In this document: positions 54,056 through 63,029 of the stretch, piece by piece
Numbering within the stretch: position 1 is the first letter of the stretch
How the letters are laid out: every line of letters begins with the position of its first letter
Origin: Paraburkholderia phenoliruptrix
Lineage (GTDB): Bacteria > Pseudomonadota > Gammaproteobacteria > Burkholderiales > Burkholderiaceae
Direction: 5' to 3'
Length of the DNA stretch: 64,000 nucleotides
NCBI RefSeq assembly: GCF_019511605.1
Contig: NZ_JAEUAV010000032.1
Location: 23,941-87,940 of the forward strand
Program-made: the position numbers and the translations under genes
Notes under the pieces: model-generated
What the model saw: only the letters and a program-made list of their open reading frames with translations
Told to the model about the DNA's origin: nothing
Database searches by the model: none

Positions 54056-55783
54056 TCAGCCGTTGTTGAGTGCGAACACGTAGAGCGTGCCGCCGCGTGG
54101 GATCTTCTCGGCCGCTTTCGCCATCGGGCCGCCCCAGATGGGATTCGCACCGCCGTAGCCGGCGAGGATCGCCACATACTGCTTGCCGTCCACCTCGAAC
54201 ACCGAAGGTTGCGCGACAATGCCGCTCGCGAGCTTCGGACTCTTCCAGAGCACCTTGCCGGTTGCCGAATCGAATGCATAAAGGTGGCCGTCGAGCGAGC
54301 CGCTGAACGCAAGGCCGCCTGCGGTCGTCGCCACGCCGCCGTTCCAGGGCAGCTTGCTCCAGTAGCTCCAGAGCTTCTTGCCGGTGCTGACGTCGATAGC
54401 CTGCAGTTCGCCGTAGCCCTTGCTGCCCGGCTCAGGCTTGATCTCGAAGCCTTCGCCGAGGTACGGCAGCCCTTCCATGTAGGTCACCGACTTGCCGGAC
54501 AGCGACATGCACGCATGCAGCGTAGGAACGATTGCAATGTGCTTGTCCGGATCGTACGAGACCGACCACCAGTTCTTACCGCCGAGGAAGCTCGGACACG
54601 TTTCGATTGTGGTGCCCGTCTTCGGGTATTTCGAGCGGTCCTGAATCGGTACGCCGTCCGCTGTGTAACCCGTTACCGAGGTCGCCTTGACGAACGGCTT
54701 CGCGTAGATCAGCTTGCCCGTGCCGCGGTCGATCGCATGGAAGTAGCCGTTGCGGTCCGCGTGGATGATGGCGTCGTATTCCTTGTCCTGATACTTGATG
54801 TTGGCGAGCACCGGCGTGTTGACGCCGTCGTAGTCCCACGTATCGTTTCTGGTGTACTGGTAATGCCATTTGAGGTCGCCGGTTTTCGGATCGAGCGCGA
54901 GCAGCGAATCCGAATACAGGTTGTCGCCCGGCCTGAGATCCGCGAGCCAGGGTCCGGGATTGCCGACACCCCAGTACAGCGTTTTCGATGCCGCGTCATA
55001 TGTGCCTGTCAGCCATGCAGGTGCACCGCCGTGCTCCTGCATCCCGTCGGGCCACGTGTTGCCGCCCTTCTCGTTGGCCGCCGGAACGGTGAAGCGCTTC
55101 CACAGCACGTTGCCGTTGTCGGGATTCAATGCCGCGATAAAGCCGCGTGCGCCATATTCGCCGCCCGCGCTGCCTACCACCAGCGCGCCGTCGAGTGCGA
55201 GCGGCGCGAGCGAGAACGCGTAGCCGAGGCCGGGCTCGAACATCGACTTGCGCCACGCGAGCGCACCTGTTTGCGCATCGAGCGACACCACTTCGCCGTT
55301 GAGCATCGCGACGTAGACGTTCTTGCCGTAGAGCGCGACGCCGCGATTGATGACGTCGCAGCAGGCGGTCTTGAACGACTCGGCACCGAGCTTCGGTTCG
55401 AACTTCCACAGTTGCTTGCCGGTTGCCGCGTCGAAGGCATACACGTTGTCCTTCGGCGTGGTCACGAAGAGGTAACGACCATTGACGATTGGCGTTGCTT
55501 CGAAACCCTGCTGCAGATCGGCGGGAAACTTGTAGCTCCAGACCTGTTTGAGCTGCTTCACATTCGACGCATCGATCTGCTTGAGCGGCGAATGGGCCTG
55601 GCCGTTGTAGGTGCGGTAGTAGGTGAGCCAGCCTGGATCGCTTTGCGCGGCGGTGAGCCGCTCGTACGTGACGGCCGGGTAGTCGTCGGCTACGGCGGCT
55701 GTTGCGCATGACAGACTGACGGCTACGGCGACGCTTACCGCAAGCGCCCTCGGCCGCATCGCTGCAATTGAACGTGTTTTCAT
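54056..55783 (-). CDS. PQQ-dependent alcohol dehydrogenase with lanthanide-type Asp
   Basis: A 575-residue periplasmic quinoprotein with a signal peptide (about 1-32) and an eight-bladed propeller. The vicinal disulfide is Cys141-Cys142 (TACCDV), and metal ligands are Glu209 (GGEYGARG) and Asn275 (VGNPGPW). Catalytic Asp317 lies in NDTWDYDGVN. Two residues later is Asp319, the extra Asp found in XoxF and PedH-type lanthanide enzymes; calcium enzymes have Ala, Ser or Thr there. AAGGAG precedes ATG 55783; longer frames are unsupported. It is co-transcribed with the binding-protein/cytochrome fusion and has a repeat-rich leader. Confidence 0.9.
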   Translation of the reverse strand: MKTRSIAAMRPRALAVSVAVAVSLSCATAAVADDYPAVTYERLTAAQSDPGWLTYYRTYNGQAHSPLKQIDASNVKQLKQVWSYKFPADLQQGFEATPIVNGRYLFVTTPKDNVYAFDAATGKQLWKFEPKLGAESFKTACCDVINRGVALYGKNVYVAMLNGEVVSLDAQTGALAWRKSMFEPGLGYAFSLAPLALDGALVVGSAGGEYGARGFIAALNPDNGNVLWKRFTVPAANEKGGNTWPDGMQEHGGAPAWLTGTYDAASKTLYWGVGNPGPWLADLRPGDNLYSDSLLALDPKTGDLKWHYQYTRNDTWDYDGVNTPVLANIKYQDKEYDAIIHADRNGYFHAIDRGTGKLIYAKPFVKATSVTGYTADGVPIQDRSKYPKTGTTIETCPSFLGGKNWWSVSYDPDKHIAIVPTLHACMSLSGKSVTYMEGLPYLGEGFEIKPEPGSKGYGELQAIDVSTGKKLWSYWSKLPWNGGVATTAGGLAFSGSLDGHLYAFDSATGKVLWKSPKLASGIVAQPSVFEVDGKQYVAILAGYGGANPIWGGPMAKAAEKIPRGGTLYVFALNNG

Positions 55784-56228
55784 CCTTTTGTCTCCTTGTC
55801 GACCGGAGTTCGAGCGAAGCTCGTTACTCCGGTCCCATGCAACTTGTTGCGGTCGACCGGAGTTCGAGCAGAAGCCCATTACTCCGGTCCCATGCAACCT
55901 TGAGTTCGAGCGCGCTACTCCGGTCCCACACCACCTGGTTGCTGTTGAGTTATCGACGCGAAGCCGGGCGGCTACGCCATCGTCTGGGGAACGCAGTCTG
56001 GCTGCGAGCGGTTCAAGGCAAGTCGCATGCCATTGCGGCAGCGCTCGCGCGCAACACGCGCCAGGCCGGACACTGGAGAACAGTCGGGATGAGTCAGCAC
56101 GCGGGCCGGCGTGCTGAGCGTTGTTGCACGTTGACGCAACCGGTCGCGGATGTGTTGCTAAAAAAGACAGCGCGGCGCGGATCGCAGCAGGCACAGTCGC
56201 CCCAAGCCGACGCGCCGCGCCCGACGCC
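55784..56228. other. 445-bp dehydrogenase leader/promoter region
   Basis: Holds the repeat array at 55798-55925 and, further upstream, no recognisable gene. The dehydrogenase promoter must lie within it, upstream of or among the repeats. The adjacent LysR gene ends at 56229 on the same strand, so read-through from it is possible. Confidence 0.5.
55798..55925. repeat. 54-bp tandem hairpin repeats in the dehydrogenase leader
   Basis: Two full copies with a 54-bp period (starting 55798 and 55852, each GTCGACCGGAGTTCGAGC...) and a third, shortened copy (about 55902-55925). Copies 1 and 2 contain the inverted repeat GACCGGAGT / ACTCCGGTC (55801-55809 with 55826-55834; 55855-55863 with 55881-55889). 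Copy 1 has an additional inner stem CGAGC / GCTCG. Copy 1 ends next to the dehydrogenase ribosome binding site, so in the mRNA one stem-loop sits directly in front of the Shine-Dalgarno. Confidence 0.85.
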
Positions 56229-57125
56229 TCAAATGATCGACGCGCCCAACGCAAACGCCTTTTGCAGAAAATTGGCCGTCTTCGCAGGCGCCGCTTCCAT
56301 GCGTGAGGCCAGCGACAAGCGGATCGAAATCGCGTTGCCGAGCACGTCGGTATACGCAACGCCTTCCACGCGTATCTGACACACGGAAGCCGGCACCAGC
56401 GACACCCCGAACTCCGCCGCGACCAGGTTCACCACGGACGAGAGCTGCGGCGCCTGTTGCCCGGCGATCGGCTCGAAGCCCGCCTCCCTGCACGCGCCCA
56501 CGATCACATCGTGCAGCGTGGGGCTCGCTTCTCGCGGCAGCATCACGAACGGGTCTTCGGCCAACGCGGAGAGGGGGATTCTGCGTTTCTTCGCGAGACG
56601 ATGCGTGGCCGGTAAAACGACGCGCATCGGCTCGATTGCAATGTGATGGAATTGCACGCCCGCAGGCGACTGGCTGCCGAGGCGCACGAACGCAACATCC
56701 ACGCGGCCGTCGCCCAGATAGGCGAGCAGTTGCGCCGTGTTGCCCTCCGCGAGCGTGAGCGTGACATTCGGATAGTCCTGCCGATAAGCGCGAATCAGCT
56801 TCGAGACAACCGGGTTGAACGCAGCGGACCCGGTGAAGCCGATGTTGAACTGCCCGATCTCACCGCGCCCCGCGCTCTGCGCTTTTTCGACCGCAAGGCG
56901 CGTGTCGTAAAGAATGCGCTGCGCGTCGACGGCGAATGCCTCGCCCGCCTCCGTCAACACGACGCCGTGGCCCGTGCGGCGAAACAGCCGCACGCCGATT
57001 TCGGATTCGAGCGCGTGAATCTGCTGGCTGAGCGGCGGCTGGCCAATGCCGAGTCTTTCGGCCGCACGCGTGACGTTGCGCTCCTCGGCGACCGCAAGAA
57101 AGTAGCGGATATGACGCAGTTCCAT
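56229..57125 (-). CDS. LysR-type regulator
   Basis: A 298-residue LysR protein (MELRHIRYFLAVAEERNVTR; HTH with GIGQPPLSQQIHALESEIG), of the BenM/CatM-like branch that often answers to aromatic or dicarboxylic effectors. It lies between the dehydrogenase operon (same strand, downstream) and the divergent sdh operon. Which of them it controls cannot be decided by sequence alone. Confidence 0.85.
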   Translation of the reverse strand: MELRHIRYFLAVAEERNVTRAAERLGIGQPPLSQQIHALESEIGVRLFRRTGHGVVLTEAGEAFAVDAQRILYDTRLAVEKAQSAGRGEIGQFNIGFTGSAAFNPVVSKLIRAYRQDYPNVTLTLAEGNTAQLLAYLGDGRVDVAFVRLGSQSPAGVQFHHIAIEPMRVVLPATHRLAKKRRIPLSALAEDPFVMLPREASPTLHDVIVGACREAGFEPIAGQQAPQLSSVVNLVAAEFGVSLVPASVCQIRVEGVAYTDVLGNAISIRLSLASRMEAAPAKTANFLQKAFALGASII

Positions 57126-57162
57126 GCGGTATCTGTAAAACCTATTTCAGTAAGACGAGATA

Positions 57163-57180
57163 GATATTGGACAGTATATC
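57163..57180. promoter_or_regulatory. inverted repeat in the lysR-sdhC gap
   Basis: GATAT-N8-ATATC, 38 bp upstream of the lysR start in the 218-bp divergent gap. It could be the LysR autoregulatory box. Confidence 0.35.
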
Positions 57181-57343
57181 AGCGCTGCGACAAAATATCG
57201 CCATCGCGCAGTCCGCGTCCTATAAGTCTTCCCCGCAATACAGAGCTTTCATCTTCATGACGATGAGGGCGGGACGAGCCGCGCCGGCCGGGGCGCGCGG
57301 CACTGCGCCGTTGTGTTCATTCAATGAGGTGAAGGGGTCTACT

Positions 57344-57760
57344 GTGGCTGATACATTAAAAAAACCGAGGCCGGAATTCCGGAACATCGGTATCGGGCAG
57401 ATATTGACGGCGTATCGCCTGCCTCTGGCGGGTCGCGTGTCGATCCTGCATCGCGTGAGCGGCGGCCTGCTGTTCGTCGCGTTGCCGTTCCTGCTGTACC
57501 TCTTCGACCAGAGCCTGACCTCCGAGCTGAGCTTCGAGGGCTTCAAGGCGTTTTTCTCCAACATCATCGTCAAGCTCATCGTGCTGGTGCTCGGCTGGGC
57601 CTACATGTTCCATTTCTGCGCGGGCGTGCGCCATCTGCTGATGGACACCAACCACGAAGCAGTCACCAAAGAGAAAGGCAGGCAGACCTCGATCGTCGTG
57701 TTCGTCGTGTCGTCGCTGCTGACCCTCGCCTTCGCGCTCAAACTCTTCGGAGCATTCTAA
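57344..57760 (+). CDS. sdhC: succinate dehydrogenase cytochrome b556 subunit
   Basis: A 138-residue, three-span membrane anchor. Motif GRVSILHRVSGG carries the quinone-site Ser and Arg, and FHFCAGVRHLLMDTN carries the haem b His. Start is GTG 57344 with GGGG upstream; longer frames run into unrelated sequence. First gene of sdhCDAB. Confidence 0.93.
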   Translation: MADTLKKPRPEFRNIGIGQILTAYRLPLAGRVSILHRVSGGLLFVALPFLLYLFDQSLTSELSFEGFKAFFSNIIVKLIVLVLGWAYMFHFCAGVRHLLMDTNHEAVTKEKGRQTSIVVFVVSSLLTLAFALKLFGAF

Positions 57761-57764
57761 AAAC

Positions 57765-58133
57765 ATGGCAGCCCCTAACCGAATCGGCTCGAAGCGCCTT
57801 GTCGTCGGCGCGCACTACGGTCTGCGCGACTGGCTCGCGCAACGCCTCACCGCCTGCGTGATGGCCATCTACACGGTGATCCTGCTCGCGTGGTTCTTCG
57901 TCGCGCGCGATTTCTCCTACGAAGGCTGGGCCTCGATCTTCGCCACCCAGTGGATGAAGCTCGCCACCTTCGTCACGCTGCTCTCACTCTTCTATCACGC
58001 GTGGGTCGGCATCCGCGACATCTGGATGGACTATGTGAAGCCCGTTGGCACGCGTCTGCTGCTGCAGGCGCTGACGATCGTCTGGCTGCTCGCGTGCGCG
58101 GGCTACGCTGCGCAGATTCTCTGGAGAGTGTAA
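57765..58133 (+). CDS. sdhD: succinate dehydrogenase membrane anchor subunit
   Basis: A 122-residue anchor with three hydrophobic spans. YHAWVGIRDIWMDYVK contains the second haem-region His and the conserved Asp-Tyr near the quinone site. It begins 4 bp after sdhC. Confidence 0.93.
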   Translation: MAAPNRIGSKRLVVGAHYGLRDWLAQRLTACVMAIYTVILLAWFFVARDFSYEGWASIFATQWMKLATFVTLLSLFYHAWVGIRDIWMDYVKPVGTRLLLQALTIVWLLACAGYAAQILWRV

Positions 58134-58137
58134 AAGC

Positions 58138-59913
58138 ATGGCTGCAATCAAGAATAGCCTGCCGCGTCGCAGGTTCGACGTGGTGATCGTCGGCGCGGGC
58201 GGCTCGGGTATGCGCGCGTCGCTGCAACTGGCGCGCGCCGGTCTGTCGGTGTGCGTGCTGTCCAAGGTGTTCCCCACGCGCTCGCACACGGTGGCCGCGC
58301 AAGGCGGCATCGGCGCCTCGCTTGGCAACATGAGCGAGGACAACTGGCACTACCACTTCTACGACACGATCAAGGGCTCGGACTGGCTCGGCGACCAGGA
58401 CGCGATCGAGTTCATGTGCCGTGAAGCGCCGAACGCCGTCTACGAACTCGAACACTTCGGCATGCCGTTTGACCGCAACGCGGACGGCACCATCTACCAG
58501 CGCCCGTTCGGCGGCCACACCGCGAACTACGGCGAGAAGCCCGTGCAGCGCGCCTGCGCCGCGGCCGACCGTACCGGCCACGCGCTGCTGCACACGCTGT
58601 ACCAGCAGAACGTCGCGGCGAAAACGCAGTTCTTCGTCGAATGGATGGCGCTCGACCTGATCCGCGACGCCGAAGGCGACGTGCTCGGCGTGACCGCGCT
58701 CGAAATGGAAACGGGCGACGTCTACATCCTCGAAGGCAAGACCACGCTGTTTGCCACGGGCGGTGCGGGCCGCATCTTCGCGGCGTCGACCAACGCGTTC
58801 ATCAACACCGGCGACGGCCTGGGCATGGCCGCACGGTCGGGCATCGCGCTGCAGGACATGGAGTTCTGGCAGTTTCACCCGACCGGCGTGGCCGGCGCGG
58901 GCGTGCTGATCACCGAAGGCGTGCGCGGCGAAGGCGGCATTCTGCGCAATTCGAACGGCGAGCGCTTCATGGAGCGCTACGCGCCCACGCTGAAGGATCT
59001 GGCGCCGCGCGACTTCGTCTCGCGCTCGATGGACCAGGAAATCAAGGAAGGCCGCGGCGTCGGTCCGAACAAGGACCACGTGCTGCTGGACCTGTCGCAC
59101 ATCGGCGCCGAGACGATTATGAAGCGTCTGCCGTCGATCCGCGAGATCGCGCTGAAGTTCGCCAACGTCGACTGCATCAAGGAGCCGATTCCGGTGGTGC
59201 CGACCATCCACTACCAGATGGGCGGCATTCCGACGAACATCAACGGCCAGGTGGTGGGCACGCCCAGGGGCCACGAGGAAGTGGTCAACGGCTTCTACGC
59301 GGTGGGCGAATGCTCGTGCGTGTCGGTGCACGGCGCGAACCGCCTGGGCACGAACTCGCTGCTGGACCTGGTGGTGTTCGGCCGTGCGGCGGGCAATCAC
59401 ATCGTGAAGCACGTGAAGGAGCTCAAGGAGCACAAGCCGCTGCCGGCCGATGCGGCGGACTTCGCGCTCTCGCGGCTGGCGAAGCTGGAGAGCTCGTCCT
59501 CGGGCGAGTACGCGCAGTCGGTGGCCAACGACATCCGCGGCACGATGCAGAAACACGCGGGCGTGTTCCGCACCTCGGCGCTGCTGGCCGAGGGCGTCGA
59601 GGCGATCCGCGAAGTGGCGGCGCGGGTCGACAACATCCATCTGAAGGACAAGTCGAAGGTGTTCAACACGGCACGCGTCGAGGCGCTGGAAGTGGCGAAC
59701 CTGATCGAGGTGGCCCGCGCGACGATGGTGTCGGCCGAGGCGCGCAAGGAAAGCCGCGGCGCGCACGCGCAGAACGACTTCGAGCATCGCGACGACGAGA
59801 ACTGGCTGCGCCATACGCTGTGGTTCAGCGAGGGCGACCGCCTCGACTACAAGCCGGTGCACATGCAGCCGCTGACGGTCGAATCGGTGCCGCCCAAGGC
59901 GCGGACCTTCTAA
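58138..59913 (+). CDS. sdhA: succinate dehydrogenase flavoprotein subunit
   Basis: The 591-residue catalytic subunit. It has the dinucleotide motif VVIVGAGGSGMRASLQLA, the covalent-FAD His in RSHTVAAQGGI, substrate region TEGVRGEGGILRNSNGERFM, and the C-terminal signature GANRLGTNSLLDLVVFGR. It oxidises succinate to fumarate. It begins 4 bp after sdhD. Codon use is strongly biased, as for highly expressed genes, and this creates long spurious frames on the other strand. Confidence 0.97.
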   Translation: MAAIKNSLPRRRFDVVIVGAGGSGMRASLQLARAGLSVCVLSKVFPTRSHTVAAQGGIGASLGNMSEDNWHYHFYDTIKGSDWLGDQDAIEFMCREAPNAVYELEHFGMPFDRNADGTIYQRPFGGHTANYGEKPVQRACAAADRTGHALLHTLYQQNVAAKTQFFVEWMALDLIRDAEGDVLGVTALEMETGDVYILEGKTTLFATGGAGRIFAASTNAFINTGDGLGMAARSGIALQDMEFWQFHPTGVAGAGVLITEGVRGEGGILRNSNGERFMERYAPTLKDLAPRDFVSRSMDQEIKEGRGVGPNKDHVLLDLSHIGAETIMKRLPSIREIALKFANVDCIKEPIPVVPTIHYQMGGIPTNINGQVVGTPRGHEEVVNGFYAVGECSCVSVHGANRLGTNSLLDLVVFGRAAGNHIVKHVKELKEHKPLPADAADFALSRLAKLESSSSGEYAQSVANDIRGTMQKHAGVFRTSALLAEGVEAIREVAARVDNIHLKDKSKVFNTARVEALEVANLIEVARATMVSAEARKESRGAHAQNDFEHRDDENWLRHTLWFSEGDRLDYKPVHMQPLTVESVPPKARTF

Positions 59914-59937
59914 GCCACAGAGCAAAGGAATTCTGAA

Positions 59938-60642
59938 ATGGCCAAGCGTACATTTGAAATCTACCGCTACGATCCGGACAAGGACGCAGCGCCCCGCATG
60001 CAGACGTACGAGATCGAGATCGACTCGCACGAGCGCATGCTGCTCGACGCGCTGGTGAAGCTCAAGGCGCTGGACGAGACGCTGTCGTTCCGCCGCTCGT
60101 GCCGCGAAGGCGTGTGCGGCTCGGACGCAATGAACATCAACGGCAAGAACGGGCTGGCGTGCCTGACGAACCTGAACGAGCTGCCGCAGAAGATCGTGCT
60201 GCGTCCGCTGCCGGGGCTGCCGGTGGTGCGCGACCTGATCTGCGACTTCACGCAGTTCTTCAACCAGTACCACTCGATCAAGCCGTACCTGATCAACGAC
60301 ACGCCGCCGCCGGAGAAGGAGCGTCTGCAGTCGCCGGAAGAGCGCGACGAGCTCGACGGGCTGTACGAGTGCATTCTGTGCGCGAGCTGCTCGACGTCGT
60401 GCCCGAGCTTCTGGTGGAATCCGGACAAGTTCGTGGGCCCGGCGGGTCTGCTGCAGGCGTACCGCTTCATTGCCGACAGCCGCGACCAGGCCACGGGCGA
60501 ACGGCTCGACAACCTGGAAGACCCGTACCGGCTGTTCCGCTGCCACACCATCATGAACTGCGTCGACGTCTGCCCGAAGGGATTGAACCCGACCAAGGCA
60601 ATCGGCAAGATCAAGGAATTGATGGTTCGGCGTACTGTTTGA
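59938..60642 (+). CDS. sdhB: succinate dehydrogenase iron-sulfur subunit
   Basis: A 234-residue subunit with all three clusters: [2Fe-2S] (SCREGVCGSDAM ... LAC), [4Fe-4S] (CILCASCSTSCP) and [3Fe-4S] (CHTIMNCVDVCPKG). It carries electrons from SdhA to ubiquinone. It follows sdhA by 24 bp with AAAGGA before the ATG. The operon seems to end here: the sdhE and gltA genes that usually follow in Burkholderiaceae are absent. Confidence 0.97.
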   Translation: MAKRTFEIYRYDPDKDAAPRMQTYEIEIDSHERMLLDALVKLKALDETLSFRRSCREGVCGSDAMNINGKNGLACLTNLNELPQKIVLRPLPGLPVVRDLICDFTQFFNQYHSIKPYLINDTPPPEKERLQSPEERDELDGLYECILCASCSTSCPSFWWNPDKFVGPAGLLQAYRFIADSRDQATGERLDNLEDPYRLFRCHTIMNCVDVCPKGLNPTKAIGKIKELMVRRTV

Positions 60643-61193
60643 CACGCAGCACCGTTGCTTCAGCTGGGGTCTCGCTCTGAGGCTCCAGCATCTTCTCTTC
60701 TGCATGACGTCCCCCAAGCGCGGAACACATCTGCGTTCTGATTCTCCTTCGCATTACCGTGACCGGCGTCCGCGATTTTTTGATTCGCTTAATTAGTCGC
60801 CGCGCGTCGGGATATGTCACGACATGATCCAATCGGAATAGGCGCGTCCGCTGCCGCGTGACGTTGCCGGCAGGTCGAGCCGCTGCGCATTCTCTGTTAC
60901 AAAAAATTCCCTCCGAGGCATTTGGTAAGACCTAAATTGCATGGGCATTCACTCGGCCGGTGGTGACCGGCAGCAGAAGGAAGTCGTAGCCGATGCGCTG
61001 GCGGTCTCCAGCGCTCGCGGCCTGCAATGGTCGAAGCGGTAGTAAGTCTGGCGAACAGAACATGCTGAACAAGAAGCGCCGCTGCTGTCGTTGCCACACC
61101 TGCAAGCAGGCGCAATCTCCCCAAGTCGCTTAGCAACCGCCAGCGTGCTATCGGTCTGCCCGTCACAGGCCGCTTATGGAGGAGGAGTCTTCT
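60643..61193. other. 551-bp intergenic region after sdhB
   Basis: Apart from the hairpin at 60663-60689 and GGAGGAG before the next start, I see no gene or repeat. The segment at 60720-60910 is less GC-rich than its surroundings and probably contains the promoter of the BNR protein gene. Confidence 0.45.
60663..60689 (+). terminator. hairpin after sdhB
   Basis: GCTGGGGTCTC / GAGGCTCCAGC pairs over 11 positions counting two G-U pairs, with a 5-nt loop, 21 bp after sdhB. A T/C-rich tail follows instead of a pure T run. Confidence 0.55.
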
Positions 61194-62630
61194 ATGTCCT
61201 GCAACAAGCCTGGTGTACTTCTGTTCGGCATACCGTTCGCCCTTGCATTGACGGCCAGCACGACGGGCTGGGCCGCGCCGGTTCTGGCGTCGGGTCCGAG
61301 TCCGTTTGCCAGTTGCAACATCGGCGGACCCGGCACCAACTACGTGAATGCCGAGGTCGAGCCGTGGCTCGCCGTGAATCCGGCCAACCCTTCGAACCTG
61401 ATTGCCGTATGGCAGCAGGACCGCTGGTCGAACGGCGGCGCTCACGGTCTGGTGGCGGCCGCTTCGTTCGACGGCGGCCAAACGTGGAAAGAAACTCCGC
61501 AGCCGTTCACGATGTGCGCGAACGGCCTGCCGTACGAACGGGCGTCCGACCCGTGGGTGTCGATCGGACCGGACGGCACCGCCTACTCCGTGTCGATCTC
61601 GTTCAATCAATCGAACAACAACAATGCCGTCGGCGCGGCGGTGTCGAAGGACGGAGGTCAAACGTGGGGCAACCTGCGCGTGCTCATCGCGGATAACGAA
61701 CCGTCGTTGCAGTTCTTCAACGACAAGGAGTCGGTGACCGCGAATCCGGTTCGCGCAGGTGTCGCGTATGCGGTCTGGGACCGGCTCGAACTGCCCAACG
61801 GCAACCCGTATGCGAACCTGCACACGGCGGCGTTCCGCGGCCCCTCCATGTTCTCGAAGACCACGGACGGCGGCCTGACCTGGAGCACGCCGTCGGTCAT
61901 CGTGAACGTGCCTTCGCGGCAGCAGACCATCGGCAATCAGATCGTGGTCAACTCGCAAAACGGGACGCTGTATAACTTCTTCGACCTGATCAGCCCACCG
62001 TTCTCGAAAGCGGCGGGCAAGGTTGCATTCATCAAGTCGACGGATGACGGCCTTACATGGACCAACCCGCGCATCATCTCCGGTCTGCAAACGGTGTCGG
62101 TCACCGACCCTAACACCGGCGAACCGGTGCGCACGGGGGATATCATTCCCGAGCCCGCAATCGACCCGGCAACGGGTCAGCTGTACGTCGTCTGGCAGGA
62201 TTCGCGTTTTAACGGAGGCCAGTACGATGAGATCGCGCTGTCTACATCCACGGACGGCGGCCAGACCTGGAGCGCACCGGTGCGCGTCAATACGCCCTCT
62301 GGAAAGCCGGCGTTCAACCCGAGCGTTCGCGTCAATTCAGCGGGAACGGTGGCCGTCACTTACTACGATTTCCGCACGCTCCAGGCAGGCGATACGTCGA
62401 CGCTGCCAACCGACTATTGGCAGACCACGTCGACGGATGGCGGCAAGAGTTTTGGCGCAGAACTGCATGTGGCCGGCCCGTTCGACATGAAGACGGCGCC
62501 GAACGCGGAGGGCTTTTTCGTTGGTGACTACCAGGGGCTGGACGCGCGGGGAACGGCTTTCGTGCCGCTGTTCGTGCAGACCAACTCGGGTAACACGGCC
62601 AACCGCACGGACGTGTTCGCGGCGCCGTAG
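61194..62630 (+). CDS. secreted BNR-repeat (sialidase-fold) protein
   Basis: A 478-residue exported protein with a signal peptide (ALALTASTTGWAA). About six Asp-box repeats of the S-x-D-x-G-x-T-W type are visible (SFDGGQTW, SKDGGQTW, TTDGGLTW, STDDGLTW, STDGGQTW, STDGGKSF). These mark a beta-propeller of the sialidase/BNR type. Asp boxes are structural and do not prove glycosidase activity; the sialidase Arg triad is not evident. ATG 61194 has GGAGGAG at good spacing and is preferred over ATG 61176. Confidence 0.82.
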   Translation: MSCNKPGVLLFGIPFALALTASTTGWAAPVLASGPSPFASCNIGGPGTNYVNAEVEPWLAVNPANPSNLIAVWQQDRWSNGGAHGLVAAASFDGGQTWKETPQPFTMCANGLPYERASDPWVSIGPDGTAYSVSISFNQSNNNNAVGAAVSKDGGQTWGNLRVLIADNEPSLQFFNDKESVTANPVRAGVAYAVWDRLELPNGNPYANLHTAAFRGPSMFSKTTDGGLTWSTPSVIVNVPSRQQTIGNQIVVNSQNGTLYNFFDLISPPFSKAAGKVAFIKSTDDGLTWTNPRIISGLQTVSVTDPNTGEPVRTGDIIPEPAIDPATGQLYVVWQDSRFNGGQYDEIALSTSTDGGQTWSAPVRVNTPSGKPAFNPSVRVNSAGTVAVTYYDFRTLQAGDTSTLPTDYWQTTSTDGGKSFGAELHVAGPFDMKTAPNAEGFFVGDYQGLDARGTAFVPLFVQTNSGNTANRTDVFAAP

Positions 62631-62708
62631 TGAGTGAAGCCAGCGCTCGCGCTTCGGCCTGAACGCCATGGCATGTCCGGGCGTTCAGGCAAGGCATGCC
62701 AGCGGCGC

Positions 62709-63029
62709 TTACAGATAGCTGCAGACGTAGTCGAGCGTTTCGATCACCTCGATGTCGAAGCGGCTCTTGCCGGGCACCGAGAACGACTCGCCCGCGCGGT
62801 AGGTTTTCCACTCGTCGCTGCCTTTCAGGCGGATGCGGCACTGGCCCGCCTGCACTTCCATGAGTTCGGGCGCGTCGGTGCCGAAATTGAGCGTGCCCGG
62901 CAGGATCACGCCCAGCGTCTTGCGGCTGCCGTCTGCGAACAGGACGGTGTGCGAGACACACTTGCCGTCGAAGTAGACGTTCGCGCGTTTGATAACGGAG
63001 ACCTGATCGAATTGCGTTGCAGCCGTCAT
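62709..63029 (-). CDS. ppnP: pyrimidine/purine nucleoside phosphorylase PpnP
   Basis: A 106-residue single-cupin protein (former DUF1255/YaiE): QFDQVSVIKRANVYFDGKCV, then TLGVILPGTLNFGTDAPELM and VPGKSRFDIEV. PpnP phosphorolyses several nucleosides in the cytoplasm for salvage. Length and start match the family. Confidence 0.93.
   Translation of the reverse strand: MTAATQFDQVSVIKRANVYFDGKCVSHTVLFADGSRKTLGVILPGTLNFGTDAPELMEVQAGQCRIRLKGSDEWKTYRAGESFSVPGKSRFDIEVIETLDYVCSYL

Noticed and set aside
55798..55925. The repeats in the dehydrogenase leader as a CRISPR array
   Set aside because: Units are contiguous 54-bp tandem copies with conserved interiors, not short repeats with unique spacers, and no cas gene is near.
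57973..60717. A 914-codon open frame on the minus strand across sdhDAB
   Set aside because: It mirrors the codon bias of the highly expressed sdh genes (stop codons are rare opposite GC-rich third positions), is full of Arg/Val/His runs and has no domain; sdhA and sdhB are unmistakable.
61194..62630. Calling the BNR protein a true sialidase
   Set aside because: Asp boxes are visible, but the sialidase Arg triad and catalytic Tyr/Glu pattern are not evident by eye.
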